A stretch of 64,000 nt of DNA from Pseudomonas vancouverensis (GTDB taxonomy: Bacteria; Pseudomonadota; Gammaproteobacteria; Pseudomonadales; Pseudomonadaceae), in assembly GCF_004348895.1 (NCBI RefSeq), contig NZ_RRZK01000032.1, forward strand, positions 1-64,000, given 5' to 3'. A model generated the notes under the pieces. The model did not search any database and was not told where the DNA came from. It saw only the letters and a list, made by a program, of their open reading frames with translations. Position 1 is the stretch's first letter; each line of letters starts with the position of its first letter. The position numbers and the translations under genes are program-made. This document shows positions 1 through 9,512 of the stretch, one piece after another.

Positions 1-27
1 CCTGCTGCGGATAGGGGACGCAGCAGG
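1..27 (-). terminator. Hairpin downstream of algA (possible operon terminator)
   Basis: A 9-bp inverted repeat (CCTGCTGCG / CGCAGCAGG) with a 9-base loop lies 30 bases past the algA stop. It fits the end of the alginate operon, but the bases that would hold a T-tract are outside the window, so termination is inferred. Confidence 0.4.
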
Positions 28-56
28 TTGGCCGGGGGCTCAAGGTTTTGCGCTAA

Positions 57-1508
57 TTACTGCGCGATGGTTTTCACCGACACCCCGCGCTCAACCGGCG
101 TCGAGCGCCCGTAAATGTCCTCAAACCGCTCGATATCGTCCTCACCCAGGTAGCTGCCCGATTGCACCTCGATGATCTCCAGCGGAATCTTGCCCGGGTT
201 GCGCAGGCGATGCACCGAAGCAATCGGAATGTAGGTCGACTGGTTTTCGGTCAGCAGGAACACGTTTTCATCGCAAGTCACCTCGGCCGTGCCGCTGACC
301 ACGATCCAGTGCTCGGCACGGTGGTGGTGCATCTGCAGCGACAGGCATGCGCCCGGCTTGACCGAGATGTGCTTGACCTGGAAGCGCCCACCCATGTCCA
401 CCGAGTCATAGGAGCCCCACGGACGGTAGACCTCGCAGTGGTTCTGGGTTTCGCTGCGGCCCTGTTCGTTGAGGGTGTTGACCAACTGTTTCACGCCTTG
501 GACCTTGTCCTTGTGGGCGATCATCATGGCGTCCTTGGTTTCGACGACGACGATGTTTTCCAGGCCGATCACCGACACCAGTTTGCCGTTGCCGTGGATC
601 ATGCAGTTCTTGCTGTCCTGGATCACCACATCGCCTTTGGTGACGTTGCCGTTGGCGTCTTTCTCGTTCACTTCCCACAACGATGACCAGCAACCGACAT
701 CGCTCCAGCCGGCGGTCAGCGGCACCACGCAGGCGCGGCGGGTTTTTTCCATCACCGAGTAGTCGATGGAGTTGTCCGGGCAGCAGGCGAAGGTGGCTTC
801 GTCGATGCTGACGGTATCGACGTCCTGCTCGCTGCGTTCCAGGGTCAGCACGCAAGTGTCGTAGATGTCCGGATCGTGCTTTTTCAGCTCTTCCAGGAAG
901 CGGCTGGCGCGGAACAGGAACATGCCGCTGTTCCAGAAATAACCACCGGACTGGACGAATTCGGTGGCGCGTTTGACGTCCGGCTTTTCGACGAAATGCG
1001 AGACGCGGCTGACGCCTTCGGGCAGCAGCGAATCGTTGGTCGACTTGATGTAGCCGTAACCGGTTTCCGGTTTGGTGGCCGGTACGCCGAACAGCACCAT
1101 TTCGCCGTTTTCGGCGGCGACCGTGGCCAGGGCAAGGGCGCGTTGCAGGGCTTTCTGGTCTTCCAGTACGTGGTCGGCCGGCAGCACCAGCATCAGTTCG
1201 TCACGCCCTTCGTTGACCAACATCATCGCGGTCAACGCCACGGCCGGTGCGGTGTTGCGACCGAACGGCTCCATCAGGATGCGCTGGGTTTCGAGTTTGC
1301 GCGCGGCCAGTTGCTCGTTGACGATGAACCGGTGGTCTTTGTTGCAGACCACGATCGGTGTGTCCATACCTTCGAACACCAGGCGTTCCAGGGTTTGCTG
1401 AAACAGCGTGTGCTCGCCGGTCAGGGCCAGGAACTGTTTTGGGAATTGCTTACGGGAAAGCGGCCAAAGACGTGAGCCACTACCACCTGACAAGATTACC
1501 GGAATCAT
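57..1508 (-). CDS. algA: AlgA: mannose-6-phosphate isomerase / mannose-1-phosphate guanylyltransferase
   Basis: Cytoplasmic bifunctional enzyme, the last gene of the alginate operon. It converts fructose-6-P to mannose-6-P and mannose-1-P to GDP-mannose, the substrate of AlgD. The N-terminus carries the nucleotidyltransferase signature GGSGSRLWP (about residues 8-16) and an FVEKP motif. The C-terminal cupin has the metal-site run QMHHHRAEHW typical of type II phosphomannose isomerases. At 483 aa it is full length for the family. The ATG follows an AAGGAGTAACAAC Shine-Dalgarno region. A 126-base gap with a hairpin separates it from algF. A paralogue such as WbpW/PslB is excluded by the alginate context. 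Confidence 0.97.
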   Translation of the reverse strand: MIPVILSGGSGSRLWPLSRKQFPKQFLALTGEHTLFQQTLERLVFEGMDTPIVVCNKDHRFIVNEQLAARKLETQRILMEPFGRNTAPAVALTAMMLVNEGRDELMLVLPADHVLEDQKALQRALALATVAAENGEMVLFGVPATKPETGYGYIKSTNDSLLPEGVSRVSHFVEKPDVKRATEFVQSGGYFWNSGMFLFRASRFLEELKKHDPDIYDTCVLTLERSEQDVDTVSIDEATFACCPDNSIDYSVMEKTRRACVVPLTAGWSDVGCWSSLWEVNEKDANGNVTKGDVVIQDSKNCMIHGNGKLVSVIGLENIVVVETKDAMMIAHKDKVQGVKQLVNTLNEQGRSETQNHCEVYRPWGSYDSVDMGGRFQVKHISVKPGACLSLQMHHHRAEHWIVVSGTAEVTCDENVFLLTENQSTYIPIASVHRLRNPGKIPLEIIEVQSGSYLGEDDIERFEDIYGRSTPVERGVSVKTIAQ

Positions 1509-1583
1509 GTTGTTACTCCTTGAAAATCGTTTGGTTAGAGCTACGAACGCTGTGTCGTTTCACTCTTGTTTTTGTTTCGAGTC

Positions 1584-1625
1584 CGGATTGACGCTTCGGT
1601 CCTGCAGGGGACATGGGTCAATCCG
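1584..1625. repeat. Inverted repeat in the algF-algA gap
   Basis: A 9-bp inverted repeat (CGGATTGAC / GTCAATCCG) with a 24-base loop fills the 3' part of the only sizeable clean gap at the distal end of the alginate operon. No T-tract follows on the minus strand, so a transcript-processing or attenuating hairpin is more likely than a full terminator. This is inference from sequence only. Confidence 0.4.
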
Positions 1626-1634
1626 AAAAATTGA

Positions 1635-2288
1635 TTAGCGCGTCGACACCGGGCGTTTCACCCAGACTGGCGACAGGCTGCTGCCGTTACCGGTGACGTA
1701 CAGCACTGCCGCTTCACCGCGTTCCAGGGCGACCGGTTTCACGTCGCCGACTTTCGTGCTGCCGTCGTACAGCGCCAGGCTGACTTTGACCGGGTTGATT
1801 TCACGTTCGCCACGGCCCTTGGGGGCAACGTTCGGCACCACGTCGGTCTTGCCGTCGGCGGTCTTCAGGGTCAGCGGTTTGTCGCTGAGGTTCTGCACCC
1901 GCACCAGGGATTTCTGCTTGTTCTTGAACGGTGGTTCTTCGATCAGTTGCGGTGCGCCGCTGGCGTTGTTGACCAGGGTGTAATAGTGATCGCCGGCCAG
2001 TTTCACCGGCAGGGTCTGGCTGCCGACCTTGGCGCTGTAGTCGCCGCCGGGCATGAAGCTGAAATCACTGCTCGACAGCGGCGCAACATCGCTCAGGTTG
2101 GTGCTACCGACAGTCGCGCTGACTTCAGCATTGCTGGCGTTGTAGATGCGCACGAAGGTCGAGCCTTTCGGTGCGGTCGGGCCGTAAAGTGCTGCGTCGC
2201 CACCGGCGAAAGCCTGAGTCGACAGCACGCCCATGCCGGCAACCAGTGCAAAGGTCTTGGCGAGACGACGAGGAGTATTGAAAGTCAT
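1635..2288 (-). CDS. algF: AlgF: periplasmic alginate O-acetylation protein
   Basis: Periplasmic protein required, with AlgI, AlgJ and AlgX, for O-acetylation of mannuronate residues. It is 217 aa with a clear Sec signal peptide: basic MTFNTPRRLAK, a hydrophobic core, then cleavage near AFA-GG at about residue 28. The rest is a soluble beta-rich domain with no enzyme motif visible, in line with its known role as an adaptor. It lies between algJ (17 bases upstream) and algA. The start follows AGAGAGAGGTACTTCC. Confidence 0.95.
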   Translation of the reverse strand: MTFNTPRRLAKTFALVAGMGVLSTQAFAGGDAALYGPTAPKGSTFVRIYNASNAEVSATVGSTNLSDVAPLSSSDFSFMPGGDYSAKVGSQTLPVKLAGDHYYTLVNNASGAPQLIEEPPFKNKQKSLVRVQNLSDKPLTLKTADGKTDVVPNVAPKGRGEREINPVKVSLALYDGSTKVGDVKPVALERGEAAVLYVTGNGSSLSPVWVKRPVSTR

Positions 2289-2305
2289 GGAAGTACCTCT
2301 CTCTT

Positions 2306-3481
2306 TCAGTTTTGCGCCCGGTCGGGCGTCTCGGATTTGGTGTTGATTGCTACGTTTTGTTGGCGCGCGCCGGCTTGTTTAAGCTCTGCGACCCACTGCG
2401 GGTCGGCGTCGCCGATTTCGTTGTTCACAGGCAGATAACGTTCAGGAAACTCCCAGATCAGCACCTGCGGCGGGCTGTTCTTGAAAGCATCGCTTTTCAG
2501 GTAGCTGAGCATCGGCAGGATCGGGCCGTGGCCGTCTTCGGCGTAATTGACCACGTCGCTGTGCAGCGCCTGCTTGAGTGCACCGACAAAGTTCCAGTTG
2601 GGGTTGGCGCTGTAGCTGGTGCCGATCAGGGCCACCGGCACTTCGGTGTTGGCGAACAGGGCGTCATCACCGGCAGGTTGATCCTCGACCGCGACGGTGT
2701 TGCGCTTCTGCAGCGGCTCTTGCGCCGGCATCAGGTTTTCGAACAGTGGATCGAGCGGCAGGAACAGGCGCAGGTCACCCTTGTGCGTGACTTTTTCCGC
2801 AGGTGTGGTGACGAAACGCTGTGGCTCGCCGCTCAGCGGGTACTTGTCGGCAATGGTTCTGGCCAGGCGGTTGGCGGCAATCTCGGCGCCTTCCGGGGTC
2901 CAGTGGGTGTCGGTGCGCAGGAACACTTGCTTGCCGTTTTGCTTGGCCTGTTGCAATGGGCCGAGCAAGTCCGGGGCGGGAATCCGGTCGGCGGCCAGTC
3001 GCTGATGGAAGTCCTTGTACAGGTCGGCATGGATGCTGGCCGGTTTGACCTCACCCAGGTGCTCCGGGTACAGGCGCACCTTGGCCGGTACCACCGCCAT
3101 GACCAGTTGCACGCCCTTGGCTTTCAAGGTCTGGCGTACACCTTCGACCAGCGCGTAGTTGCCCTGCAGGTTCAACTCTTCGTTGACCACCGGGTGGAAT
3201 TCTTCATCGCTGTACAACCACTGGTCACGACCGAGCACCACACCCGGACGGCCTTCGTTGAACAGTTTGAAGTCCAGCGCGGCCCAGAGGTTGGTGCCCA
3301 GGCGCTTGATCGGGAACTCGTCGTCGTAGTGGGTTTCCACGGCTTTGGTCCAGCGTCCGTTGAGCACGGTCGCGTCGGCGTTGGTGCTGAAGCCGAAGAA
3401 GCTGCGCACCGACCACAGGCCCAGCACGAGCAAGGTCAGTAGAAACAGCGCGATGTAGAAGATGCGTAATGAGCGGGTCAT
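2306..3481 (-). CDS. algJ: AlgJ: alginate O-acetyltransferase, SGNH-like
   Basis: Membrane-anchored periplasmic protein with acetylesterase-type chemistry that passes acetyl groups from AlgI towards AlgX. One N-terminal transmembrane anchor (about residues 7-25) is followed by an SGNH-like domain. The catalytic pattern is visible: DTH at D191/H193 and the nucleophile block GTSYS with Ser289, close to the published positions in Pseudomonas AlgJ. At 391 aa it has the usual length. It is a paralogue of AlgX in this operon, without the carbohydrate-binding module. It sits 11 bases downstream of algI. Confidence 0.96.
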   Translation of the reverse strand: MTRSLRIFYIALFLLTLLVLGLWSVRSFFGFSTNADATVLNGRWTKAVETHYDDEFPIKRLGTNLWAALDFKLFNEGRPGVVLGRDQWLYSDEEFHPVVNEELNLQGNYALVEGVRQTLKAKGVQLVMAVVPAKVRLYPEHLGEVKPASIHADLYKDFHQRLAADRIPAPDLLGPLQQAKQNGKQVFLRTDTHWTPEGAEIAANRLARTIADKYPLSGEPQRFVTTPAEKVTHKGDLRLFLPLDPLFENLMPAQEPLQKRNTVAVEDQPAGDDALFANTEVPVALIGTSYSANPNWNFVGALKQALHSDVVNYAEDGHGPILPMLSYLKSDAFKNSPPQVLIWEFPERYLPVNNEIGDADPQWVAELKQAGARQQNVAINTKSETPDRAQN

Positions 3482-3492
3482 GGTCAGATCCC

Positions 3493-5058
3493 TCAGAACT
3501 GGAAGTAAAGGAACGGCGAGAAACTTTGCGCCGAGAGTTTGAGAATCGAGGCGATGAACAGCAGCAGCACCAGGGCGCGCATCACGTAGCGCGACCAGTC
3601 AGCGCTCCAGTAGGCCGGTTGCACCTGGGCGTCGACGCCCACGGTATAGCCCGGCTGGTGGATGCTGGCCGGGTTATCCCCAGGCACGGCTTTGATGGTT
3701 CCGGCGGTCGCGGCGGCCGGACCGTCGGCGTCGACCTTGACTTCAGGCTTGGTCTTGACCGGCGGCTGGTTGCTGTAGAAATCGCGCAGACCGAAGAACG
3801 CCAGGGTCACGTAGGCCACGATCAGGGTCGCCACTTGCAGACCGGTGAGGCTGGCCTGGTTGAGTTCCGACAGCGACCAGTCGCCGAAGCTGAACATCGC
3901 GCCATACATGCGCCCGGCGACGTGCAGGTTTTCTGCGCGGAAGATCACCCATCCCATCACAACAAGCAGGAAGGTCAGTGCCCAACGGATAGGGTTGAAG
4001 CGGCGTGGCGAAGTGTTCAGGCCGATGGCTTTTTCAATCGCCAGCCACATGCCGTGCCACGCACCCCAGACGATGTAGGTGATGTTCGCGCCGTGCCACA
4101 GACCACCGAGCAGCATGGTCAGGAACAGGTTGCGATAGGTGATCAGCGTGCCTTTGCGGTTGCCGCCCAGGGTGATGTACAGGTAGTCGCGCAACCAGGT
4201 CGACAGGCTGATGTGCCAGCGCCGCCAGAACTCGGTGATCGACTGGCTGATGTACGGCTGCTTGAAGTTCTCCATGAAGCGGAAGCCCATCATCAGGCCC
4301 AGGCCGATGGCCATGTCGCTGTAACCGGAGAAGTCGAAGTACAGCTGTGCGGTGTACGCCAGGGCACCCAGCCAGGCATCACCCGTGGTCGGGTTTTGCA
4401 GGGCGAAGCAATGGTCGGCGACCACGGCCAGGGTATCGGCGATGAAGACTTTCTTGATGAAACCCTGCATGAACCGCGTGCAGCCCTCGGAGAATTTATC
4501 GAGGGTGTGGGTGCGGTTGTTGAACTGGTCGGCGAGGTCGCGGAAACGCAGCACGGGACCGGCGATCAGGTGCGGGAAGATCGCCACGAACGCGGCGAAG
4601 TCGATCAAATTGCGCGTTGCCGGTGTGTCACCACGGTAGACGTCGATGATGTAGCTGATGGACTCGAAAATGTAGAACGAGATACCGATCGGCAGCAGCA
4701 CGTGGGTCAGAATGAACGGCTCCAGACCCACCGACGTCATCATCGCGTTGATGCTGTCGACGCCGAAGTTGGCGTACTTGAAGTAGCCGAGGATGCACAG
4801 GTCGACGGCCACGCCGAGCAGCAGCCAGCGCTGCGCCGGCTTGGTCCTGACGCCGGCGGCGCCGACTTTCAGGCCGATCCAGTAGTTCCACAGGGTGACA
4901 CCGGCGAACAGCGCGAGGAAGTCCACCCGCCACCAGGCGTAGAACACGTAGCTGGCAATCAGCAGCAGCAGATTGCGATAGCGTTGCCCGCTCAGGTAGT
5001 ACAAGCCGAGAAAGATCGGCAAGAACAAAAACAGGAACACGTTGGATGAAAATACCAT
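3493..5058 (-). CDS. algI: AlgI: MBOAT-family alginate O-acetylation membrane protein
   Basis: Polytopic inner-membrane protein of the MBOAT family, thought to carry acetyl groups across the membrane for alginate acetylation. Many hydrophobic segments are visible, and the MBOAT core GLWHGANITYIVWGAWHG contains the conserved histidine. The start MVFSSNVFLFLF at 5058 is preferred over an in-frame ATG at 5142 because it has a GGAGAGAT ribosome site and gives 521 aa, the family length. A REP doublet separates it from algL, so transcription must read through about 250 bases of repeat. Confidence 0.96.
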   Translation of the reverse strand: MVFSSNVFLFLFLPIFLGLYYLSGQRYRNLLLLIASYVFYAWWRVDFLALFAGVTLWNYWIGLKVGAAGVRTKPAQRWLLLGVAVDLCILGYFKYANFGVDSINAMMTSVGLEPFILTHVLLPIGISFYIFESISYIIDVYRGDTPATRNLIDFAAFVAIFPHLIAGPVLRFRDLADQFNNRTHTLDKFSEGCTRFMQGFIKKVFIADTLAVVADHCFALQNPTTGDAWLGALAYTAQLYFDFSGYSDMAIGLGLMMGFRFMENFKQPYISQSITEFWRRWHISLSTWLRDYLYITLGGNRKGTLITYRNLFLTMLLGGLWHGANITYIVWGAWHGMWLAIEKAIGLNTSPRRFNPIRWALTFLLVVMGWVIFRAENLHVAGRMYGAMFSFGDWSLSELNQASLTGLQVATLIVAYVTLAFFGLRDFYSNQPPVKTKPEVKVDADGPAAATAGTIKAVPGDNPASIHQPGYTVGVDAQVQPAYWSADWSRYVMRALVLLLFIASILKLSAQSFSPFLYFQF

Positions 5059-5155
5059 CCCGATCTCTCCTTGTTTGAACCAACATTCAAGGGCCGAAGC
5101 CCCCCCAAACCCCCCATGAAAATCCGGGTGGTTGTATTGCATGTTGCGCAGTTAC

Positions 5156-5289
5156 CTGTGGCGAGGGAGCTTGCTCCCGCTGGGGTGCAAAGCGCCCCCT
5201 GAAACCTGGTGACACGGTGCAAAGTCAATCCGCGTTCATTGGGTTACGACTGCTTCGCAGCCGAGCGGGAGCAAGCTCCCTCGCCACAG
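5156..5289. repeat. REP doublet (REPIN) inside the alginate operon
   Basis: Two inverted copies of a GTGGCGAGGGAGC-TTGC-TCCC type palindrome flank about 80 bases between algL and algI. The outer ends are reverse complements (GTGGCGAGGGAGCTTGCTCC and GGAGCAAGCTCCCTCGCCAC). The same repeat type recurs near 37.74 and 45.81 kb. In an operon such a structure can stabilise upstream mRNA or attenuate read-through; here that is inference. Confidence 0.9.
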
Positions 5290-5304
5290 GGAAAGCAGTC
5301 AGCC

Positions 5305-6429
5305 TCAAGAACCCTTGTTGCCCTTTTCATTGGCCGGGTCGTAGACCTTGGTCAGGTCACCGCCCAGGCGGAAGGTCTTGAACGGCTGCATCGAGTGCTT
5401 CTTCTCAAGCACATCCGGCGCGCAGGTGTAGAGCGAGCAGAACGGTTCCAGCCAGGCAAACTTCATGTCCTCTTTCAAATCGGTCATGTCCTGTTCCTTG
5501 CCGTTCTTCTTCTCGAACTCGTCCGGGTCTTTCACCCCGGCCAGCACCCGGTCACCCAGGCGTTTCAGCGCGCCGTTGTTTTCCTGGCGCAGATCCACAC
5601 CGTTGACCTGGGCAAAACTGGCGATCATCGCCAGCGGTGGCAGGGCGTAGTTGTGATAGGCGAGGGCGCGTTGCTGGCGCTTGAGCTCGTTGGGCAGGAA
5701 GCCGTCAGCATCGACCTGATTGGCACCGACCTTGTATTCCTTCACGGCCCAGTCAAACAGGTCGCGGCGATTGGTGGCGATGGACGTGGCCATCACCGAC
5801 CAGGCGGCCCAGTACGAGTGGTTGTTGGTTTTTTCGAGCGGCAGGTTGTCCCAGTCGCTGACCACCTGATCAGCCATCTTGCTGAACCAGGCTTCGATGA
5901 CTTGCGCTTCCTGCTGGTGCGCAGCCAAAGGATGGGAGTCGGAGAACTTCAGGCGCAGGTAGGCGGACGCCATGCTGCCCAGCGCCCATTTGCGCATCGA
6001 CTTGCCGGTGTGGTTGAAGTCCTTGGACATCAGGGCATCGGATTGTGCCCACGCGGTCAGCCAGCTCAGGGTGCAATCGAGCTGTTCCGGGCGACCGTCA
6101 CGCATGAACTGCATCACCCGTTTGCTGGTGCCGCGTTCGATCTTGGTGATGTCGGCGGTGCTGTCGCGGAAGGCTTTTTCCGACTGGGTGTTGAGCGTGG
6201 CGCGTGCCTTGTCCGAGCCTTCGTATTTGCTGCGAAATTGCAGCGAGCCGGTGTAAGGCGTCGGCATGGCATCACAGCCTTCGCTCTTGTCGCTGCTCTT
6301 GAATTTATCCACAGGCGCGAAATAGCCCTGAGGGGGACGCAGTGGCGCCGCGGCCTGGGTGGCCCCGGCGAACATCGCCAGGCCCAGCAGGGTTGGAGCC
6401 AACAGTGTGGAAAGTTTCACAGTTCGCAT
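5305..6429 (-). CDS. algL: AlgL: periplasmic alginate lyase
   Basis: Periplasmic poly(mannuronate) lyase (PL5) that cleaves stray polymer by beta-elimination. Signal peptide of about 26 residues ending AGATQA-AA. Catalytic elements typical of PL5 are present: NNHS (N203/H204), R251 and Y258 within [14 protein letters not shown] chose the ATG at 6429 ([10 protein letters not shown]) because GAGGT lies 5 bases upstream; an in-frame ATG at 6441 overlaps the algX stop and has no ribosome site of its own. Length is 374 aa. Confidence 0.96.
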   Translation of the reverse strand: MRTVKLSTLLAPTLLGLAMFAGATQAAAPLRPPQGYFAPVDKFKSSDKSEGCDAMPTPYTGSLQFRSKYEGSDKARATLNTQSEKAFRDSTADITKIERGTSKRVMQFMRDGRPEQLDCTLSWLTAWAQSDALMSKDFNHTGKSMRKWALGSMASAYLRLKFSDSHPLAAHQQEAQVIEAWFSKMADQVVSDWDNLPLEKTNNHSYWAAWSVMATSIATNRRDLFDWAVKEYKVGANQVDADGFLPNELKRQQRALAYHNYALPPLAMIASFAQVNGVDLRQENNGALKRLGDRVLAGVKDPDEFEKKNGKEQDMTDLKEDMKFAWLEPFCSLYTCAPDVLEKKHSMQPFKTFRLGGDLTKVYDPANEKGNKGS

Positions 6430-6437
6430 GGCAGACC

Positions 6438-7889
6438 TCATTGCCCGACCGAAGCAGTACGCTGCTCGGCACTCGGGAATACGTTGCGTTTGCAGATTTT
6501 TGCTTCGACTTTCTGTGGCGCTGTACCGGCTTCAGGGCCCTGGACTTCAACGGCCAGCAGGTTCTGCGAGGCCCAGTCTTCGTCGGTGCGCAACTCGAAA
6601 GCGAAACGCCCGTCCGTGTCGGAGGTTTCCGGTTTTTCGATCTTGATGTCCTCGTGGCGCCCATTCATGTACCAGAGGGTGGCGTGCAGGGTTTTCACCG
6701 AGGTGTCGGCGAAGCGGATGTCGACCTGATGACTGCTGTTCTGCAGGTTCATGTTGTTGCTGTTGACCAGCAGTTCCTGTTTACCGCCCGGCTTCAAGGT
6801 AGTGCTGGCGCTCATCTGGGCGTCTTTGCCTTCGCAGCCGTTATCGAGCAGGGCCATCATCTGGCGATAGATGGTTTCCTGGTCGAGGCGATACAGCGGC
6901 GAGAATTCCCAGATGAGGATCTTGGGCGGGGTCTTCTGGAATTCGTCGCTGCCCAGGTACTGCAGCATCGAACCTTCCAGGCCGCCGCCGGGGAAGGCCA
7001 CGTTGAGAATGTCGGCGCCGATGGCCTCTTCGAGGAAACCGGCGAAGTTGTAGTTCTTGCCACTGTGGGAGGTGCCCACCAGGGTGATCTGCGGGTTGCC
7101 GGAGTCACCGAACAGATCGCCGTCACCGGCTTCACCTTTCGGCTCGGTGGTGAACTGATCCATGTACTGGATCGCGTAGCTGGTGCCACAGAGTTGACCG
7201 GCCATGTTGTGCAACGTTCCGGTCTTGCCCATGCGCCCGGAGCGTTTGGTCTCGAATTCACGCTTGGGAATGTCGGCGAAGGCCGGCATCTGCTTGACCT
7301 TTTCGGCGACGATTTTCGCCGTGCGCTGAGCGCCGTACGGCGTCCAGTGCTGGTCGCCACGGAAGTAGAAATCGTGGGCCGGCAGGGTGTCGGGCAGCGA
7401 CTCGTTGGTCAGCGGCGACAGGTCCGGCACCACGTAACCCATCTGGGCGAAACGGCCGAGCATGGTCTTGTAGTTCTTCAGCGCCTTGTCGAAGTCGTAG
7501 CTGGCTTTCTCCGCCGGGTTGAGCTTGTTGCGGTTCACCAGGCCACGGGTCGGTTGATAGACCACCACCAGTTCGACGCCCTTGCTCTTGAACGCATCGT
7601 GCAGTTGCTGCATGCGCTTGTAGCCGGCGGGCGTGGTGTCGAATTCGGTGCGCAAGTCTTCCTGGGTGCGGAACAACCAGTCGCCCTGGGCCTGCACCAG
7701 CGTGGTGAAGTTCTGCTGATAACGCGTGGTGTAGTTCTTCGCATCATGGGCAGCCGGGCACAGGTTGCAGCACGGTTCTGCGGTGAAGGTTGGCGCCTTC
7801 ACCTCATCTGCCCGGGCGCCGCCAGCGGCCGCGAGGATGCCGAGGGTCAGGCCCGACAGGCTGAGTAACTTGATCAAATGTGGGGGCAT
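6438..7889 (-). CDS. algX: AlgX: alginate O-acetyltransferase with carbohydrate-binding module
   Basis: Terminal acetyltransferase of alginate, periplasmic. Signal peptide ends near GGARA-DE (about residue 28). The SGNH-like domain shows DQH (D179, H181) and GTSHS with Ser274, equivalent to the D174/H176/S269 triad described for P. aeruginosa AlgX after a five-residue offset. The C-terminal part (from about residue 345) is the carbohydrate-binding beta domain. It is also part of the secretion scaffold with AlgK. It ends a few bases past the algL start region and begins 10 bases after algG. Confidence 0.97.
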   Translation of the reverse strand: MPPHLIKLLSLSGLTLGILAAAGGARADEVKAPTFTAEPCCNLCPAAHDAKNYTTRYQQNFTTLVQAQGDWLFRTQEDLRTEFDTTPAGYKRMQQLHDAFKSKGVELVVVYQPTRGLVNRNKLNPAEKASYDFDKALKNYKTMLGRFAQMGYVVPDLSPLTNESLPDTLPAHDFYFRGDQHWTPYGAQRTAKIVAEKVKQMPAFADIPKREFETKRSGRMGKTGTLHNMAGQLCGTSYAIQYMDQFTTEPKGEAGDGDLFGDSGNPQITLVGTSHSGKNYNFAGFLEEAIGADILNVAFPGGGLEGSMLQYLGSDEFQKTPPKILIWEFSPLYRLDQETIYRQMMALLDNGCEGKDAQMSASTTLKPGGKQELLVNSNNMNLQNSSHQVDIRFADTSVKTLHATLWYMNGRHEDIKIEKPETSDTDGRFAFELRTDEDWASQNLLAVEVQGPEAGTAPQKVEAKICKRNVFPSAEQRTASVGQ

Positions 7890-7899
7890 AAAATTATCC

Positions 7900-9486
7900 T
7901 CAGTCCTGCATTTCGGTCTGGCGTTCGACAGGGTCGATCAGCACGGCTTTCTGCTGGCGCACCAGCAAATCGAGAATTTCATCCTGACGTTCGCCAAGGA
8001 TCCCGGTGAAGCTGATACCGCTGGATTTGGTCGGAGCGAGCATGGAGACGCGGTACAACTCGACGCTCAAGGGCGAGTCGATCGACAGCGGGCCGCTGCC
8101 GTTGGCGGCTAGTTCGCCGCCAACCACGATCAGCGAGACCTCGGCGTCGAACGGGTCGAGCTTGATGTCGCGGTCGGTGTCGGTGAGGTCCTTGATGTGG
8201 CCGTAGACGCCAGTCAGGCCGTTGGCCATGGCGACGTTTTCGTACAGGCGGATGTTCACGCTGTTACGAATGCGGATGCCGTGGCGACGGTTGCTCAGCA
8301 CCTTGTTGCCCCACAGCAGATTGTCGGCACTCTCGTAGAGGGTGATGCCGTCGGTGTGGTTCTGATAAACCTCGTTGTGGGCGATCAGGTTGTTGACGCT
8401 GTTACGGTCGATGACGATGCCGGACAACTTGTTGTCGTAGCTGCGGTTGTTGAAGATGAAGCTGTCGTTGACCTCACGGGAGATGATGATCCCGTGCTTC
8501 TTCTTCGTGCCGTGCACGGTGTTGTCGGCAATGATCAGACCGTGGGAACGGTCGTGGGGGTCGATGCCGTAGACGATGTTGTCTTTGTAGGTGTTGCTCT
8601 TGACCACGAAGTCGCGGGTTTCATAACAGTAGAAGCCGTACCACATGTCCGAGAACTCGGAGCCGATGATCCAGCCGGTCGGTTCCGGACGCTTGAGCAC
8701 CTTGGCCATGTTCGGCGTGTATTGGGAAATACTCACGCCGTAGGACTTACTGTTGGCGTAGCCGAAACTGGCGATCTTGCTGTTGACGATGTAAGTCTCG
8801 GTACCGCCCCAGGACAGCAGGAACGGGCGGAAATCCTTGGGCGAAGTAAAGGTTGCCGGGCCGTTGGCCTTCTCGCGCCAACCGGTGATTTTGGTATCCC
8901 GTACGAACAGCTGGCCGTCGTTGACCAGGAACGATCCGGCCTCCTGGGACAGGCGCAACTCCTGGGTCTGCTTGTCGATTTCAAGAATGCCGTGACGACC
9001 CACGACAATCGGCAACCGCGCCAGGTAAACCCCGGGCGCGGTTTCGATCACGTACTTGGGCTGCTTCTTGGCCAGGTCCTTGAGGTTCATGTAGCCGTCG
9101 TCGACGAAGATCGCCTGGGGAATGCCGTGCTGACGCACCACCCATTCAGCCATCTTGTTGTCGCCGCCGATGAAGTCCTTCAGGGCGTCTTCCTGCATCA
9201 TCCGGCGCAGGCTGACCTTGCCGGGTTTGCTGCGCACGATTTTCGCCGCGGCGGCCTCGGCGGTGTAGCCCGACAGGTCCGGCAGTGTCGGCGTGGCCAG
9301 CTCCAGTGGCGCAGTCGGTGCACTGCTGACGGTGTAGGTCTTGGCTTGTTGCAGTTCTTTGGCAATGGTCGCCGGACGCGCCGCCTTGGCAGGCGCTGCC
9401 GGCTCCACACTGGCGAAGGTGACGGAGCTGGCCAGCAGCATCGCGCCGGCCAGCAAGGTCAGTGAACCTCGCTTCGAATTATTCAT
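7900..9486 (-). CDS. algG: AlgG: poly(beta-D-mannuronate) C5-epimerase
   Basis: Periplasmic epimerase that turns mannuronate into guluronate within the polymer. Signal peptide of about 25 residues, an N-terminal accessory region, then a right-handed beta-helix built of repeated NNxxxxN and I-x-ISREV-like turns (about residues 230-450). The catalytic DPHD motif is at residues 309-312. The start MNNSKRGSLT at 9486 has GGGAGTG upstream; an in-frame ATG at 9513 lies on the algE stop. Length 528 aa, slightly shorter at the N-terminus than the P. aeruginosa protein. Confidence 0.96.
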   Translation of the reverse strand: MNNSKRGSLTLLAGAMLLASSVTFASVEPAAPAKAARPATIAKELQQAKTYTVSSAPTAPLELATPTLPDLSGYTAEAAAAKIVRSKPGKVSLRRMMQEDALKDFIGGDNKMAEWVVRQHGIPQAIFVDDGYMNLKDLAKKQPKYVIETAPGVYLARLPIVVGRHGILEIDKQTQELRLSQEAGSFLVNDGQLFVRDTKITGWREKANGPATFTSPKDFRPFLLSWGGTETYIVNSKIASFGYANSKSYGVSISQYTPNMAKVLKRPEPTGWIIGSEFSDMWYGFYCYETRDFVVKSNTYKDNIVYGIDPHDRSHGLIIADNTVHGTKKKHGIIISREVNDSFIFNNRSYDNKLSGIVIDRNSVNNLIAHNEVYQNHTDGITLYESADNLLWGNKVLSNRRHGIRIRNSVNIRLYENVAMANGLTGVYGHIKDLTDTDRDIKLDPFDAEVSLIVVGGELAANGSGPLSIDSPLSVELYRVSMLAPTKSSGISFTGILGERQDEILDLLVRQQKAVLIDPVERQTEMQD

Positions 9487-9512
9487 GTCGGGCACTCCCT
9501 TCGCGGTTTGCA

